The position numbers and the translations under genes are program-made. A model generated the notes under the pieces. That model was given only the letters and a program-made list of their open reading frames with translations. It was not told the DNA's origin and did not search any database. A DNA stretch of 64,000 nt. Origin: Tuctoria greenei. Lineage: Eukaryota > Streptophyta > Magnoliopsida > Poales > Poaceae. The DNA is taken from contig JAYESD010000002.1 in NCBI GenBank assembly GCA_036927565.1, positions 78,739,735 through 78,803,734 on the forward strand. The letters run 5' to 3'. Shown here piece after piece: positions 51,680 to 62,614 of the stretch; positions within the stretch are counted from its first letter, which is position 1, and each line of letters starts with the position of its first letter.

Positions 51680-54600
51680 CCTAGATCCTATGGAAATACG
51701 AGGAAACTTTCTGTGCAGCTTCTTGAATGCTGGCCCTGGCAGCATCTTCCTCTTCAGCAATGGGCCCTTCAAACACTGGATCCAGAGAGAGTTGGCGGGT
51801 CTCGGCTTTTGAAACACGTCAGCACAAATTCAGCAATGTTCCGGGACAAAGACTTCCCTTCCGTCTCCAATTGGTCGGTGATGACATCACCCATCACGTC
51901 CATCTTGTTGCTGGTAGAGCCCAGTGCCTCCAACGCTTTGTCCAGCTTCAGCTCAACGTCTTTTGGGCGTACCGGGATGAAGCCAAGCGGCACTAGAGCC
52001 TTGTTAGCATGCCCCAGGAAGTCCCAGACTTGTTAAGACTTTGTTTCCCTCGCATTCTTGAGTTCCTCCAGCAACCTTTTAGGGGGCGCAAGCTCCAAAC
52101 CTTCCCAGACGAGGCGCTCGACCTCTTTGGCATGTTGCTGAATACTTTCAGCTACTTGCTTTTTGCGGTCAGCAAGCTCCGACTCCCGGAGTTGGATGTT
52201 TTTTTTCCTCCCTGGCGGCGACATCAGCTTCACTTTTGGAGAGCTCCTGCCCCACCTTCCAGTGCTTCTCCTCCTCCTACTTGCACCGTTGATCAAGATT
52301 TTTTGTGCGGTTAGTGAAGTTTTGCTCTCCCAGAGACAGTTTCTGTGTGAGCTCTTCCTCCCTCTTCATGATATCCTCCTGCATCTCCAGGAACTTCTCT
52401 TCCCTCTTATCGAGGTCCTCTCGACGCTTCAAGAGAATTTCTTTCAGCGTGTTGAGGCTGTCTTGATGATTGTAAGCAGCCTCATTGCTTTTCCTGGTGT
52501 GCTCGAGAATCTCTCGACTCTTTGCATCAAGGGCCCTGATGGAGGCCTCCCTCTCTTCCAGCAACTGGCCCCAATATTCCATCCGGTCCTTTTCCTTCTC
52601 TACTCATTCCCGTTAGTTAGCAAGCCTTGTCTGTGCCAGCTTGGTCTCAAATTGAAGTCTGTTGCGCCAATGCCTCAAGGTGTAGCGCCCTACTTGGAGG
52701 ACCTTGCTGTCGTGGTTGAAGACGAGCTGGACTTGACGGAGACTGGAGCAGGCGTTGTCGATATAAAACACCAAAGGAATAGGCTCCGGACCTGCCGGTA
52801 TCTCCTCCGCCAGCTTCAAGGGGTCTTCAAGTACAAAAATTGTGTCCCACGCCACATGCATGGTCCCCTGCGGTCCTGCAGCACTAGGGCCACCCCCAGA
52901 AGCTCTTCTGCTCCTACATATGCTGATGAGGGTCCCACCACAGGAACTTTAACCTCCGGGGCAGACGTCGAAGGTCTTCCTGCCGGATCTTCAACCGTCG
53001 GCTATGTGGGAAGAGGGCCCGCTGCCGACTCCTATGGGTGCTCCGGCTCGGACATGGGCGCCTCCGGATTAATTGTCTCCGGGGTGGACTTTGGAGCTTC
53101 ATCCGAAGCCCCCACCACCAGCACCGGCTCAGGCACCGGTACTTCCACTGCATCTAGCTCAGGTGTCGGAGCTTCAATAATCTCCAATAAAGAGGCAGGA
53201 ACTTCAGGCACCTCCGGCTCAATTGCTGGATCTTCAACAACTTCAGGCACAGATGCCGAAGCTTAGTTACCTCCGGCTCAAATGCCAGAGCTTCTACCAT
53301 CTCTCGCTCCTGCACTGGAGCTTCAGTCACCGGCGTTGCAGCTGCTGGAACATCTTCAGAAACTTCTTCCCTGTGGTCCTGCACTAACACGGGAGCCTAT
53401 GTTGATGCTTTTAGATCCAGAACCACGACAGTGAGCGCCGGAGATGTCGTGATCTCAGTCACCACTTGGGGAGGTGCAGGGGTCAGAGCTGGAGCCTCTG
53501 CCTGCATAGCCTCAGTCGCTATAGCAGGTGTCGGAGCTTCGGTTCCCTTCTTCGATGCCCTGCAAATGAAGGATGGAAAGAATCAAGACATGATAAAATA
53601 AAAATAGCAACCCAACGTGAGGGCACCAGGCTTACCTAAGGATGCTACCACTCCAGTTGGCGCAGAATTTCTTCATCAGGCGATCGGAGCTAGAACCCAC
53701 TGTAGTTGGTGTTGCAGAAGCTCCGGATTTCTGCCTGGGACCTGTCGCTGTTGTCGGCATCGCCTCAGCCAGGACCTCCCTCAGCTCGGAAGGACCTCCA
53801 GACCTGGAACTCATGGCCGACACTGGGACCAAAGTCGATCTACCGAAGCTAGCGCCCCTCGAGGACGCCGACACCGAAGGAGGCGTGGCCGCCAAAGATC
53901 TGCTTTGCTGAAGAGAAGGGGTTGTTGAAATCGGAGCCGAGCTGACGGAGCTCCCATCAGCATGCCTCAACTTCCTCTTCTAGCTCCTTTCCCTTGCCCT
54001 TGCCCTTGCTTTTGCCAATGTCATCAACCTTCTGGTTTCGAGCAGTGGGGGCCACCCCCTCTGAAGCTCTGGGGATTGCAACCCTGGAGGTCTGGCGCCT
54101 CTCGACCATGCCGAGATCATCCAGTGCCAGCATTCTCCTTCGGAGCTCCCTACTAACCTTTGGAACCATGTTAAGAGGCAGGAAAGCAGTCGGCGGAGCC
54201 AAGGCATCGCGGGAGATAACTCCATTATGAAATTTCTTGAGATGGAGCTTCAAAGCTTCATCATCTATGTTTGTATTCAAACCAACTTCAATTCGGTTAT
54301 GATCCATCTCACTATTGAAAGCTCGTGCAAGCCACTCCCAGTCTTCAGCGGAGCCCACCTGTTCACAGGAAATTGCCAAAGACCATCTGAGGGGTCACTC
54401 CACCCTCCACGCATTCGTGGATCCTTTTCAGGATGGGCTTGTAAGCCTCTGACAGCTCCGGAGCTACGTTCCAGGCATCGATGTCAACATTGGGGAGGCC
54501 CTTGGGCAGCTCCAACCTCTCGTGCTTCTCCACTGCGATGATCACTTAGTCTTTCTTCCAGTTTTCCCACTCGCCAGAGGGGAAGGCATTCAAGTACTTG

Positions 54601-55332
54601 AAGGGGCAATCCTTGCGCTTCACGAAGTAGTAGAAGCCAATCAACTTCATCCTCCTTCCGGTGGTGTGGATGGTGAAGAAGGTCCGGAACAGATCAATGC
54701 ATGGAGGCACGCCCACCCACATCTCGCAGAAGTGACGAAGGTCGCCACTAGCAAGAGGGAGTGGGGGGCGAGATGATGAAGCTGAAGGCCGTAGAAATCC
54801 AGCAGGATTAAGAGAAAGCTCAAAAAAGGTGGGATCAGACCCGCCATGGCGTACGCTGAGAAGTACACCATCTCTCCGGTGCGCTCCTTCTTGAAGGGGA
54901 GTTTGCCGAAGCAGATGTCGTTGTTGTAGGAGTCGCTAGACCACCACATGTAGGTCTGGACCCTTGACAGATTGTCGTTTGTCTTGATTCTACTACGGGG
55001 AAGACCTAACTCCATCGCGGCAAAGTGGAGCGAAAGATGGAATGGCTATGCGAAAGTTTGGAGACTCTGGGCGCATTTCGAATGAAAGTGTAAAGAGTCC
55101 TCAAACCGTGCAGACTTTCCTTCTTAAGTAAGCCTCCGCAATGCTTGGATGGAAACTGCAGCGGGATCAAGATCACACTTGAAAAACTTACCACGTCAAT
55201 GACATATGGGCTCGGGACCACTTCGGGGGAAAAGTCGAAGTTAATACCCCAGGTGAACCGTTGTCCTGATAGGATGTTGCAAGCCCAAGGGTGGCGGCCT
55301 GACAGGGTGCTCAGAGCCAATACGATTTTCAT
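51680..55332 (-). pseudogene. T antisense ORF (PF04195-like domain plus coiled coil), with a small intron
   Basis: Minus-strand gene antisense to pol. The N-terminal part (about 54550-55330) has L-L-D-F-Y-G-L-Q-L-H-H-L-A-P, the pattern of the 'putative gypsy-type transposon' domain. Next come an A-R-A-F-N-S-E-M-D block, a K-G-K-G-K-G-K basic run (about 54000), an Ala/Pro/Glu-rich repetitive stretch (52900-53560), and a charged coiled coil (about 52030-52600) ending near 51680. A consensus intron, AG|GTAAG at 53635 to TTTGCAG at 53560 (76 bp), lies between the basic and Pro-rich parts. Stops and frame changes (e.g. about 54547, 53390, 52600) suggest decay. Function unknown. Confidence 0.75.
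53560..53635 (-). other. Candidate 76-bp spliceosomal intron in the T antisense ORF
   Basis: CTTAG|GTAAG donor and CATTTGCAG acceptor on the minus strand flank an AT-richer segment with stops, while coding-like sequence lies on both sides. Confidence 0.6.
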
Positions 55333-55552
55333 ATTGGGAACTGGCGACCTTCAGTTGCATGAGATTCGCACGCAAGGATCTCACCTGGCGCATTCAAAAG
55401 AAGCCACGTAGCGATGGTTTAACAACGAACCATCACCCAGATGGCACATCAGAAGACCTTTGAAGTCGCAGCGCAGGAATTGAAGATGGTCCCACCTCTG
55501 GTAGAATAACTTAACCTGAAGGGTTTCTCCAGGAGGTGTGCCCAGGGGTCAC

Positions 55553-56341
55553 TATCGGTACCCTGTATACCGGGTACCCCACAATACCACAAGAAATGCT
55601 AAGGAGTTCCACCCGTCCAAGTTGAAGACCTCCGAAGGTTGCACGTGTTACACAGCATTGGACCAGCCTCCCTCTTTTAGGTAGCTCTAGCACCGCCACG
55701 TGTAACACAAGGTCGGACCTAACTCCCTACATAGGGAAGCTCCGGTCTTGCCACGTGTTTAGTGACCCTGGACCTAACGCCCAGTAGAGGGAAGCTCTGG
55801 TACTGCCACATGTATAGTGGCTGCGGACCTGCCTTCCCACAATGGGAAGCTCTAGAGCAGCCACGTGTCGAGCCTCCGGACCTAAGACAGCAATGAGGAG
55901 ACTGGCAGATCTCCAACGACGCGGACTTTCAAAGAGTTGTTAAAGCTATAGCTACAAGACCTAATTACGTGTCATTAATGCCATATTAATGACATACGAT
56001 CAGAGGACCCTTAACACCGATAACTCTTGCATTAAGGCGCGTTATCACACTGTTAGGCAATTAACTACCCCCAAGGCCACATGTCGGGCCAGGTTCATGT
56101 AACGGCCAGTCCTTAGACTATAGAAGGGCTACGCCACGCAGTAGAGACAACTAAGCTTAATCGCACACAAGCCATCGCATACTCATCAACAAACACCCCA
56201 TGGAGTAGGGTATTACGCTTAGGCAGCCCGAACCACGTAAAAATCCCTGTCTCTCCATCTTGTTCTCCATCTCCGCACGCCCAAACCGAATACGAACCTC
56301 CGTGGACTACATTTTAGTAGTACCGGGGGAAGTGTCGATCA
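55553..56341 (+). repeat. 3' LTR of element T
   Basis: Begins just after a purine-rich tract (AGGAGG...AGGGGT) with the near-palindrome GGTACCC...GGGTACC at about 55558-55579, and ends GTGTCGATCA at 56341. About 789 bp. The opening resembles Tat-lineage LTRs except that the initial TG appears as TA. A weak TATA candidate (CTATAGAAG) is near 56117. No partner LTR is present. Confidence 0.72.
55642..55867 (+). promoter_or_regulatory. Five G-box-like sites at exact 55-bp period
   Basis: CACGTG at 55642, 55697, 55752 and 55862 and CACATG at 55807; consecutive starts differ by exactly 55. The surrounding units also share GGACCTAA and GGGAAGCTC blocks. G-boxes bind bZIP/bHLH factors, and CCACGTGTC resembles an ABA-response element. 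They lie in U3, upstream of the TATA candidate. Confidence 0.85.
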
Positions 56342-56369
56342 CGCACTTTGAGAGTATCAGTCGAAGAAA

Positions 56370-57150
56370 TTGATATCTGGTTTCGATATGAGCCCAGACA
56401 ACTGCAGGCTATTCTGGAAAGAGGATGCCAATGAGAACAGGTGCTTGAAATGTGATAAATCAAGGTATGACGAACTTGTTAATGATGATGGCGATAATGA
56501 GATGACAGATATCGCACATATGCAGCTTCGTTACTTGCCCGTGACTCCTCGGTTGAAGCGGTTGTTTCTTTCAAAAAGAACCGCAAGACACATGAGATGA
56601 CACAAATAAGGTGTACGTGAGAACAAAGAATTCTTGACGCACCCGTCCGACGGTGATGCTTGGAAGGTGCTGGACCGTTTCGATCCAGGTTTTGCTCATG
56701 ATGCAAGAAATGTTCGCATCGGGCTAGCGACAGATGGATTCTTATCGTTCAGTACAAATGCCATGCCATACTCCTGTTGGCCCGTATTTTTCATTCCGTA
56801 CAACATGTTATCGACTTTTTGTATGAAGTACGAGTTCATGTTCCACAGCCTCATTGTGCCTGAGCCGGATCTTCCTGGGTCACGTCTCAACGTGATGTTG
56901 AAATCACTGATCGAAGAATTGAAAATGTTGTGGACAGGAGTCAAAGCGTACGACTGTTACAAGAAGCAGAAATTCAACCTTCGAGCTGCTTATTTGTGGT
57001 ACGTCCATGATTTGTCGGCATACAACATGTTTTCCGGATGGAGCACTCATGATCGTCTGACGTGTTTGATATGTGCCTAGGACATGGATTGCTTTTTACT
57101 TACTCATGGAGGCAAGATATCTTACTTCGATTGCCACAGATGTTAGCTGC
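56370..57150 (+). pseudogene. CACTA transposase fragment (Tnp2 / Transposase_21-like)
   Basis: C-R-L-F-W-K-E-D-A and R-C-L-K-C-D-K-S-R-Y, then Y-L-P-V-T-P-R-L-K-R-L-F-L-S (about 56525-56570), H-P-S-D-G-D-A-W-K (about 56640), N-V-R-I-G-L-A-T-D-G-F, S-C-W-P-V-F-F-I-P-Y-N, L-R-A-A-Y-L-W and F-S-G-W-S-T (to ~57060). After TAG at 57078-57080 the frame continues as H-G-G-K-I-S-Y-F-D-C-H-R. This is the conserved order of the catalytic transposase of En/Spm-type elements. Stops at 56598 and 57078 and loss of both ends make it a relic. Confidence 0.87.
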
Positions 57151-59610
57151 GTCCAAATTGTCACATGGGGTTGCTCGCTAATGCTGAGGACGCTTTTGTT
57201 GGTACCTCGTCGACTAGGAGCAGAAGCTCTCAGTTGACGGATAATGTTCTGACCAACTCTAAGTTGTCTCAGCAATGCACAGAGGTAAATTTCACTAGTC
57301 TTTCACAAATTCTTAAAATCTAATTTCTAATTAAACGTACTTATACATCATTTGAATGTTGTAGTCCTCACCGTTTGACTTAGAGGCAAGGGGGCCAGTT
57401 GAGCCTTGCCACCCTTCGGCAAGCCAGCCCTTGGCTAGCAAGCCCTCAATTGCTCAGCCCTCTGGTTTGGCTGGTGACGAGCCTTCTGGGTCACCAGACG
57501 TGGTGCTCGAGCAGAGGCGGCAGATGAGGATGACTCACTTTGTCAGTCCTCCTTCGATCCCTTCATAGAAGATCGTGATTTGGCTAGTTGGAGACAGATA
57601 ATAAAATCATACTATTCAATTCAGGTTTCTTTTGGTTACTTAAGTAATGAATCAATAAATATCTTGCAGTGCCTGGCACAACGCGTCTTTCACATGGTGA
57701 CAGACACCACAGACTGGTGAACGGTGTCCTCGGGTCCTTAGTGCATATGAATTATCCTGCGATCATCGACGGGGTGCCCGCTACTTCGTGGGAGGACTAT
57801 GCTCGCGCCCCTAAACAGGAGCACCACAACGTTCAGGTGGTCTTATGGACCGATTTTATGGTAAGTACGTTAAATATAATTTCTAAGTTTCAACTCTTAA
57901 ACTTTTTTAAATTATTAATGAACATATCTTCAATATATTCTTTATTATAAGAAAGGTATATTTTAGAGGATCTAAATAACCCTCGCATGCTTGAGCATGC
58001 GAGGAGAGTGTTTCACTTCAACGTTGGGAAGACGGTTCGACGAGCTTTGTCGAATGCTCGTACTCAAATGATTAACGAGTATTTGAAGGCAAACCAGCAC
58101 TACGTGCGACACTTCAGGTAGGAGAGCGAGAGGCACCTGACGGAGGAGGAGTACGCGCAGGTACGTTGGATGTAGTAAATATTATTTTTGATAATTTTGT
58201 TAATGGTATTTTAACAACCTACAAATATGTGTGAGACTACGTGAGCTTGTTGCAGGATCAGTCCTATGCATATCGAGTCATTTGTAGGTACTGGGCTAGT
58301 GACGCATTCATCGCTAAGTCCAATAGGGCTCGAGGGTACAGAGGGGTCAACGGTAAGCATAACCACGACCAAGATAACCACTTGCATTTAGCTAAATGCA
58401 TGGTAAGTGTGTCTAGCTTATCTTTATATACTCATAAATATTGTTCGTACTAATACATATTGATAAGAGCGCGAGATGGGGGTGCCACCGACCCCTGCTC
58501 AAGTCTGGAAGCGAGGTCATAGTGACCCTTCTTAGCCTGAGGGGTGCAATCAGGCAGTCTGGCTGCAACCGAGCGACTGATAAGTTTACAAATCATTCAA
58601 ATTAATTATAACTATATGGATTGTTGAACTTACACAATTTTCTTTTTTTTTTAGGCTACGTACGGGGAGGAGGCTCTGAGGATACACGGCGCAAGTTTTG
58701 ATTGGTAAAATAAAGCAATCGATCCTCAAGCCGCGCATGCAAGCGAGGCGGCAAAGCCCACAGAGAGTGAGACGGTAATTCATTTTATCATTTTCAATTC
58801 AAGATATTTCAATTTCATATTACTGATTTTTTTGTGTAGGCTCACCATATTCGACGGAGTTGTCGACTCAAGGGCAGCACGACCTTCGAGAGTTAGCTCC
58901 ACACAGGCTTCATCGATGGGCCCGAGTCGCAGTGTCTCGCAAGTGGAGACTCTCGCTTGTCAGTTTGAGGAGAGCCACGAGCAGCAGGCGGCGCAGAGGG
59001 CGGAGGTGGAGGCGCAGAGGGGGACAATGGAGGCCACCGTCTCCTACCAGCAAGCCGGCATGATGCATATGCGGGAGGCGATGGAGGCGCAAAGGCGGGC
59101 GATGGCGGTAAGTTGAAGTAATATCAATTCATTGTATTCTTAATAATATGTTATAACCTGTAATGTTTGCAATGACATGCGCTATTTAAAGTCCAGAAAG
59201 TCCAAAGGTTGCAACTCGAGCTACCTCCATTGCCACGGCCACAGCTGCAGCCACCGGTGACAGTGCACGCGGCTTCTCCGGCTTTTCAGGTAATAAAAAT
59301 ATTCTTACTTGGTCTTAATTCATCAAACATAGGCAAATCTAACTCAACTTAGGTATATTAATCTTAAGTAATAAAACATAGTCAAATCTAATTCAAATTA
59401 GCTAAAGTAAGCTCAATATGATCAATTCTAGCTTGTTCAATCAATTGTAGTCAAAAAGGTAGTTTCAAACTAATCAATATGTCAAACAACTTGAATGTAC
59501 TGCAGAGATCTGCAACGGTGACTCAAATTCCATCGCCCCTGATGTCAGCGCCTGGACTGACGCGCGATGACGGCGTTCGTGGTTCCAGAGGCAAGGCAGT
59601 AGAGGTGGTA
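57151..59610 (+). pseudogene. CACTA second gene, multi-exon (Transposase_24-like)
   Basis: Coding-like blocks are separated by typical plant introns. These run GTAAAT (57285) to TTGTAG (57363), GTTTCTTT to CTTGCAG (57669), GTAAGTACG (57860) to TTATAAG (57952), GTACGTTGG (58160) to GTTGCAG (58254), GTAAGTGTG (58403) onward, to TTTTTTAG (58654), and GTAATTC (58774) to TGTGTAG (58840). Exons encode R-V-F-H-F-N-V-G-K, C-R-Y-W-A-S-D-A-F-I-A-K-S, G-V-P-P-T-P-A-Q-V-W-K-R-G-H-S and a Gln/Glu-rich coiled coil (58860-59110). That order fits the plant Ptta/En-Spm transposase family. In-frame stops (e.g. after H-F-R near 58121) suggest decay. Exon limits are estimates. Confidence 0.75.
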
Positions 59611-59989
59611 GCATGTAGCCCTCTTGTTCATTTTTCGACTTTGTGTTGTGATGCTAGCACTTTGTGATATATGTGTTGTATGGATGATGTTGTTATGCTG
59701 TTCTGTGATAATGTGTTGTATAGATTTGTTTCTGTGTTTCTGGCCATTGAACCGGGGGGTATTTCCTGTTTTTTAAAAAATGAAAATATTATTTGCGATG
59801 GCTTTTATATAGTATTGTCGCAAATAAGACCTCCATTATTAGCGATGATTGGCTGGGTCGTCGCAAATTAAGCTCAATAAATTGCGACGGCCATGTACGG
59901 CTGTTGCAAATAGGGCGTTTAATTGCGACAGCCATCCCTGGTCGTCGCAGGTTATCGTGCCCAACCCACCCTCCGGGCCCGGTCCTTTA
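59611..59989. repeat. CACTA subterminal repeats
   Basis: No gene. Short direct and inverted motifs, TTGCGACGG, GTCGCAAAT and GTTGCAAATAG, recur from 59785 to 59960 before the S2 boundary. Confidence 0.65.
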
Positions 59990-61651
59990 TGTAGGATCGA
60001 ACAGCACGTGTAAAGCTACCAGAGGGGTGAATGGTAGATTAAAACTTTGATGCGGGAGCAACGAAAAACCCCTCGGTAGAAAATGATCCGTTAAAGAAAT
60101 CGTGTGTGAGACTAATCTAAACTTGTTCAATTGTGACAAAACTAGTATGGATTTTAGAGAATCAAGTCACGAAGACGTCACAACAAGCATCACAAAAATC
60201 CGTTGAGAAAAACTCAAGTTACGATCGAAAGATCAAACAAGGGTCAATCTATCCTTCCCGAGAAAAACAGTTCTAGAACACTGCAAAGAAACTCGTGTAA
60301 ATCAGAAACCACAAATCCAATGACCGTGAAATTTTTACAGATTATAGAAAATCAAGTTTTGAAGACAACCCAAAAAGAATCACGTCAATCGGATCTATAA
60401 AACTCGAGTTATTATAAAACCACCGAAGAAAGGTAGTGCTGTGCAGAAACTCAACGTGAAAAACTTGTCTGAAACAAGTCGGACGAGCAAGGCACAAAAG
60501 TTTCATCAAAATACGAATTTTATTGATCAAAACACAAGAGTAACAGCCCCAAAGTCCTCTGCCATGAGCTCTGGCCTCTCTTGATTATATAACCAGCCCT
60601 TAGGCCAACCCAAATCTAACTAGGACTCTAATCCTACTCAAATCATGAATCGAAACTTTCCATAACTGCTCAAGACTCTTCTATACGCAGACAGAAGCAA
60701 TCTTAAGACTTCCAAACACCTTAGAAATGTATCCCACATTCCTAAAACAACTCAAATTCGTGACCCACACGAAATCCTATCATAACCAACTCAAAACTTC
60801 CCATATTTGAGTCAAACACGACTCAACCGCAGCCTGAGTCCATAACCTAGTCGGTTGGACCTTTCCAACAATTCTTTATGTCCACATCTCTTCATCACGC
60901 CTCAGAGCCATGTAGGCACGTCCGTGCACTCCTTGCACACATGCAAAAACCTTCCAACGACGTCCATGATACCTTCATATGCATTGTTCTTGATTCAAAC
61001 ATGTCGTGCAACCTCCCGATCAACTCAACCATAATTCATCCTGAACTTGGTTGTTGAACCTCGTCTTCTCCCTAAGACTAGTTCAATAGATCCTGTCACC
61101 AGCCATGTCTTAAACTCAAGCAACACCTGCACATGAATAAACAACCAATACTTCCGAGCAGAAGTCCACGACTTGACTCTCGTTAGTTCCGAAATCACAA
61201 CACCTTACGTGAGCACCTCGCATAAGCATGTTGCAAACCATATCAAATTTATAACAGCAATTACCTCTAGAACACTCCAAAAATTTAGTAAAAGAATACT
61301 AAGAAAACTTTTCATAGATGTAAAGCAAGTTCGAAATAATTCAAAGTAAAAGCAGAACCATTGCAATCTAGCTCTGGACCTTGCCAAACTAACCGGACTT
61401 TGAGCCGGAGCATACTAAATCTAATCGGACCTAGCGCTGAAGCTTACCTAATCTAGTCGGACCTAGTGCCGAAGCTGACCAAAGCTAGTCGTACCTAGAC
61501 AAATAAGTCGGATCTAGCATCGGACCCTACAGGAGCTACCCAAAAAAAGTCGGACCTTCCTGGAGCTCGAACCTTGATGATAAGGGTATTTTAGTAGTAT
61601 TCAAAACTTATATCACCATAGCCAATGTATTCAGCACACATAGGTCTCACA
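59990..61651 (-). repeat. 3' LTR of S2
   Basis: Plus-strand view TGTAGGATCG...GGTCTCACA, 1662 bp. On the sense strand it ends with TTCACCCCTCTGG, like the S1 terminus. TATA-like TTATATAATC on the minus strand lies at about 60584-60592. No gene inside. Confidence 0.87.
61385..61565 (-). repeat. ~32-bp TCGGACCTAG repeats in S2 U3
   Basis: Five to six degenerate units of the form CTAGTCGGACCTAG(T/C)GC(C/T)GAAGCT; two consecutive ones are 32 bp apart. Confidence 0.7.
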
Positions 61652-62614
61652 ATCTCCCCCTTGATGAATGCATTGGCAACACCACTTAAAATCCGAACAT
61701 TGGCTTGTTCACATGAAAATTTTTGAAAATGATTTCTCCCCTTTTTTAAGAATCAAATGAGATGAGATAGAAATAAATTTCTCCCCTATACTTATTTCTC
61801 CCCCTTGCATACTTCTCCCCCTTTGACAATGTATTCAGCAAGGTACAAAAGAGAAATTTTAATTTGTTATGAGCACATTATAACATATACATATAAAACA
61901 AAGCTCATCCAAGTCATACTATCAAGTAACTTACACTATCACAACAATGAGATACATAAAGTAGTGTAATCCATGCTAGAGATCAAATGTAATTTTCAAT
62001 TTAAGCAAGTCATGATCTCACAAACTTAACTATTTTAAAACCTGAAAGAATGACACTTGTTGCTGCATTTTATTACTTTCCAAAGCACAAATTTAGATCA
62101 TATGATATTTGCAAGAGATTATATGTGCATCTGCCTTATTCTAACCAATTAAGCCAAGCCTATGTCATTTGACAATCAGAAGCTTAAGGACATGGTTTTA
62201 GTCATACACAAATTCTTCCAAGTTCATATCTAAGAGCAATGATAAGCCATCTCAAAAGAAGAAGTGTGATGCATGCATATTCTCTTGATCTTTTCTCAAT
62301 TTATATATTCTCATAAAACTCAACATGTGAGTTGATTACTTGATTAATTCATTATGATTAAAAAGCACTTGTGATCATTCAACAAGTTCAAAACAGCAAG
62401 AAAGTTCGATCATGACCAGATTTAGTGTAAGTAATTATTCCAATTACTAGTAATGGCAAAAACTACAAAATGTATAACATGAGTAATGTAGTAAGAACTT
62501 TCAGCATGTAAAAGGAATCACAAAGTCATATATATATATATATATGAAATACTATGCTTATATTATTTTAAGTTTAGACTCACACATAAACTTCTCACGT
62601 TTCAAAACTCCCCC
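61652..62614 (-). other. S2 3' region with multiple polypurine-tract-like repeats, no gene
   Basis: On the sense strand AAGGGGGAGAT abuts the LTR, and four further GGGGAGAA-type tracts occur between about 61735 and 61830. Reiterated polypurine tracts are a described Sirevirus trait. An (AT)n microsatellite lies at about 62527-62546. No env-position ORF is seen. Confidence 0.75.

Larger units (their letters stand above)
46670..56341 (+). mobile_element. Element T: Tat/Retand-type gypsy element, 5' half lost
   Basis: Plus-strand pol remnant (RT end, two RNase H-like domains, integrase), a 3' region with tandem repeats, an antisense ORF and a 3' LTR (55553-56341). The extra RNase H after the normal one and an antisense gene between pol and LTR are hallmarks of the Tat lineage. 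The left side is fused to fragment G at 46669/46670, so 5' LTR, gag, protease and most of RT are missing. Confidence 0.8.
56342..59989 (+). mobile_element. CACTA (En/Spm) transposon remnant, right end beyond S2
   Basis: Contains pieces of both genes typical of plant CACTA elements and a repeat-rich subterminal region (about 59785-59960) with GCAAATA...ATTGCGAC motifs, matching the fragment at 49636-50585. It is bounded on the left by the T LTR and on the right by S2 (59990), so neither terminus is visible. Confidence 0.75.

Noticed and set aside
52163..53266. Plus-strand 367-codon open frame
   Set aside because: It is the complement of the T antisense ORF's Pro/Ala-rich and coiled-coil coding region; low-complexity composition explains its length.
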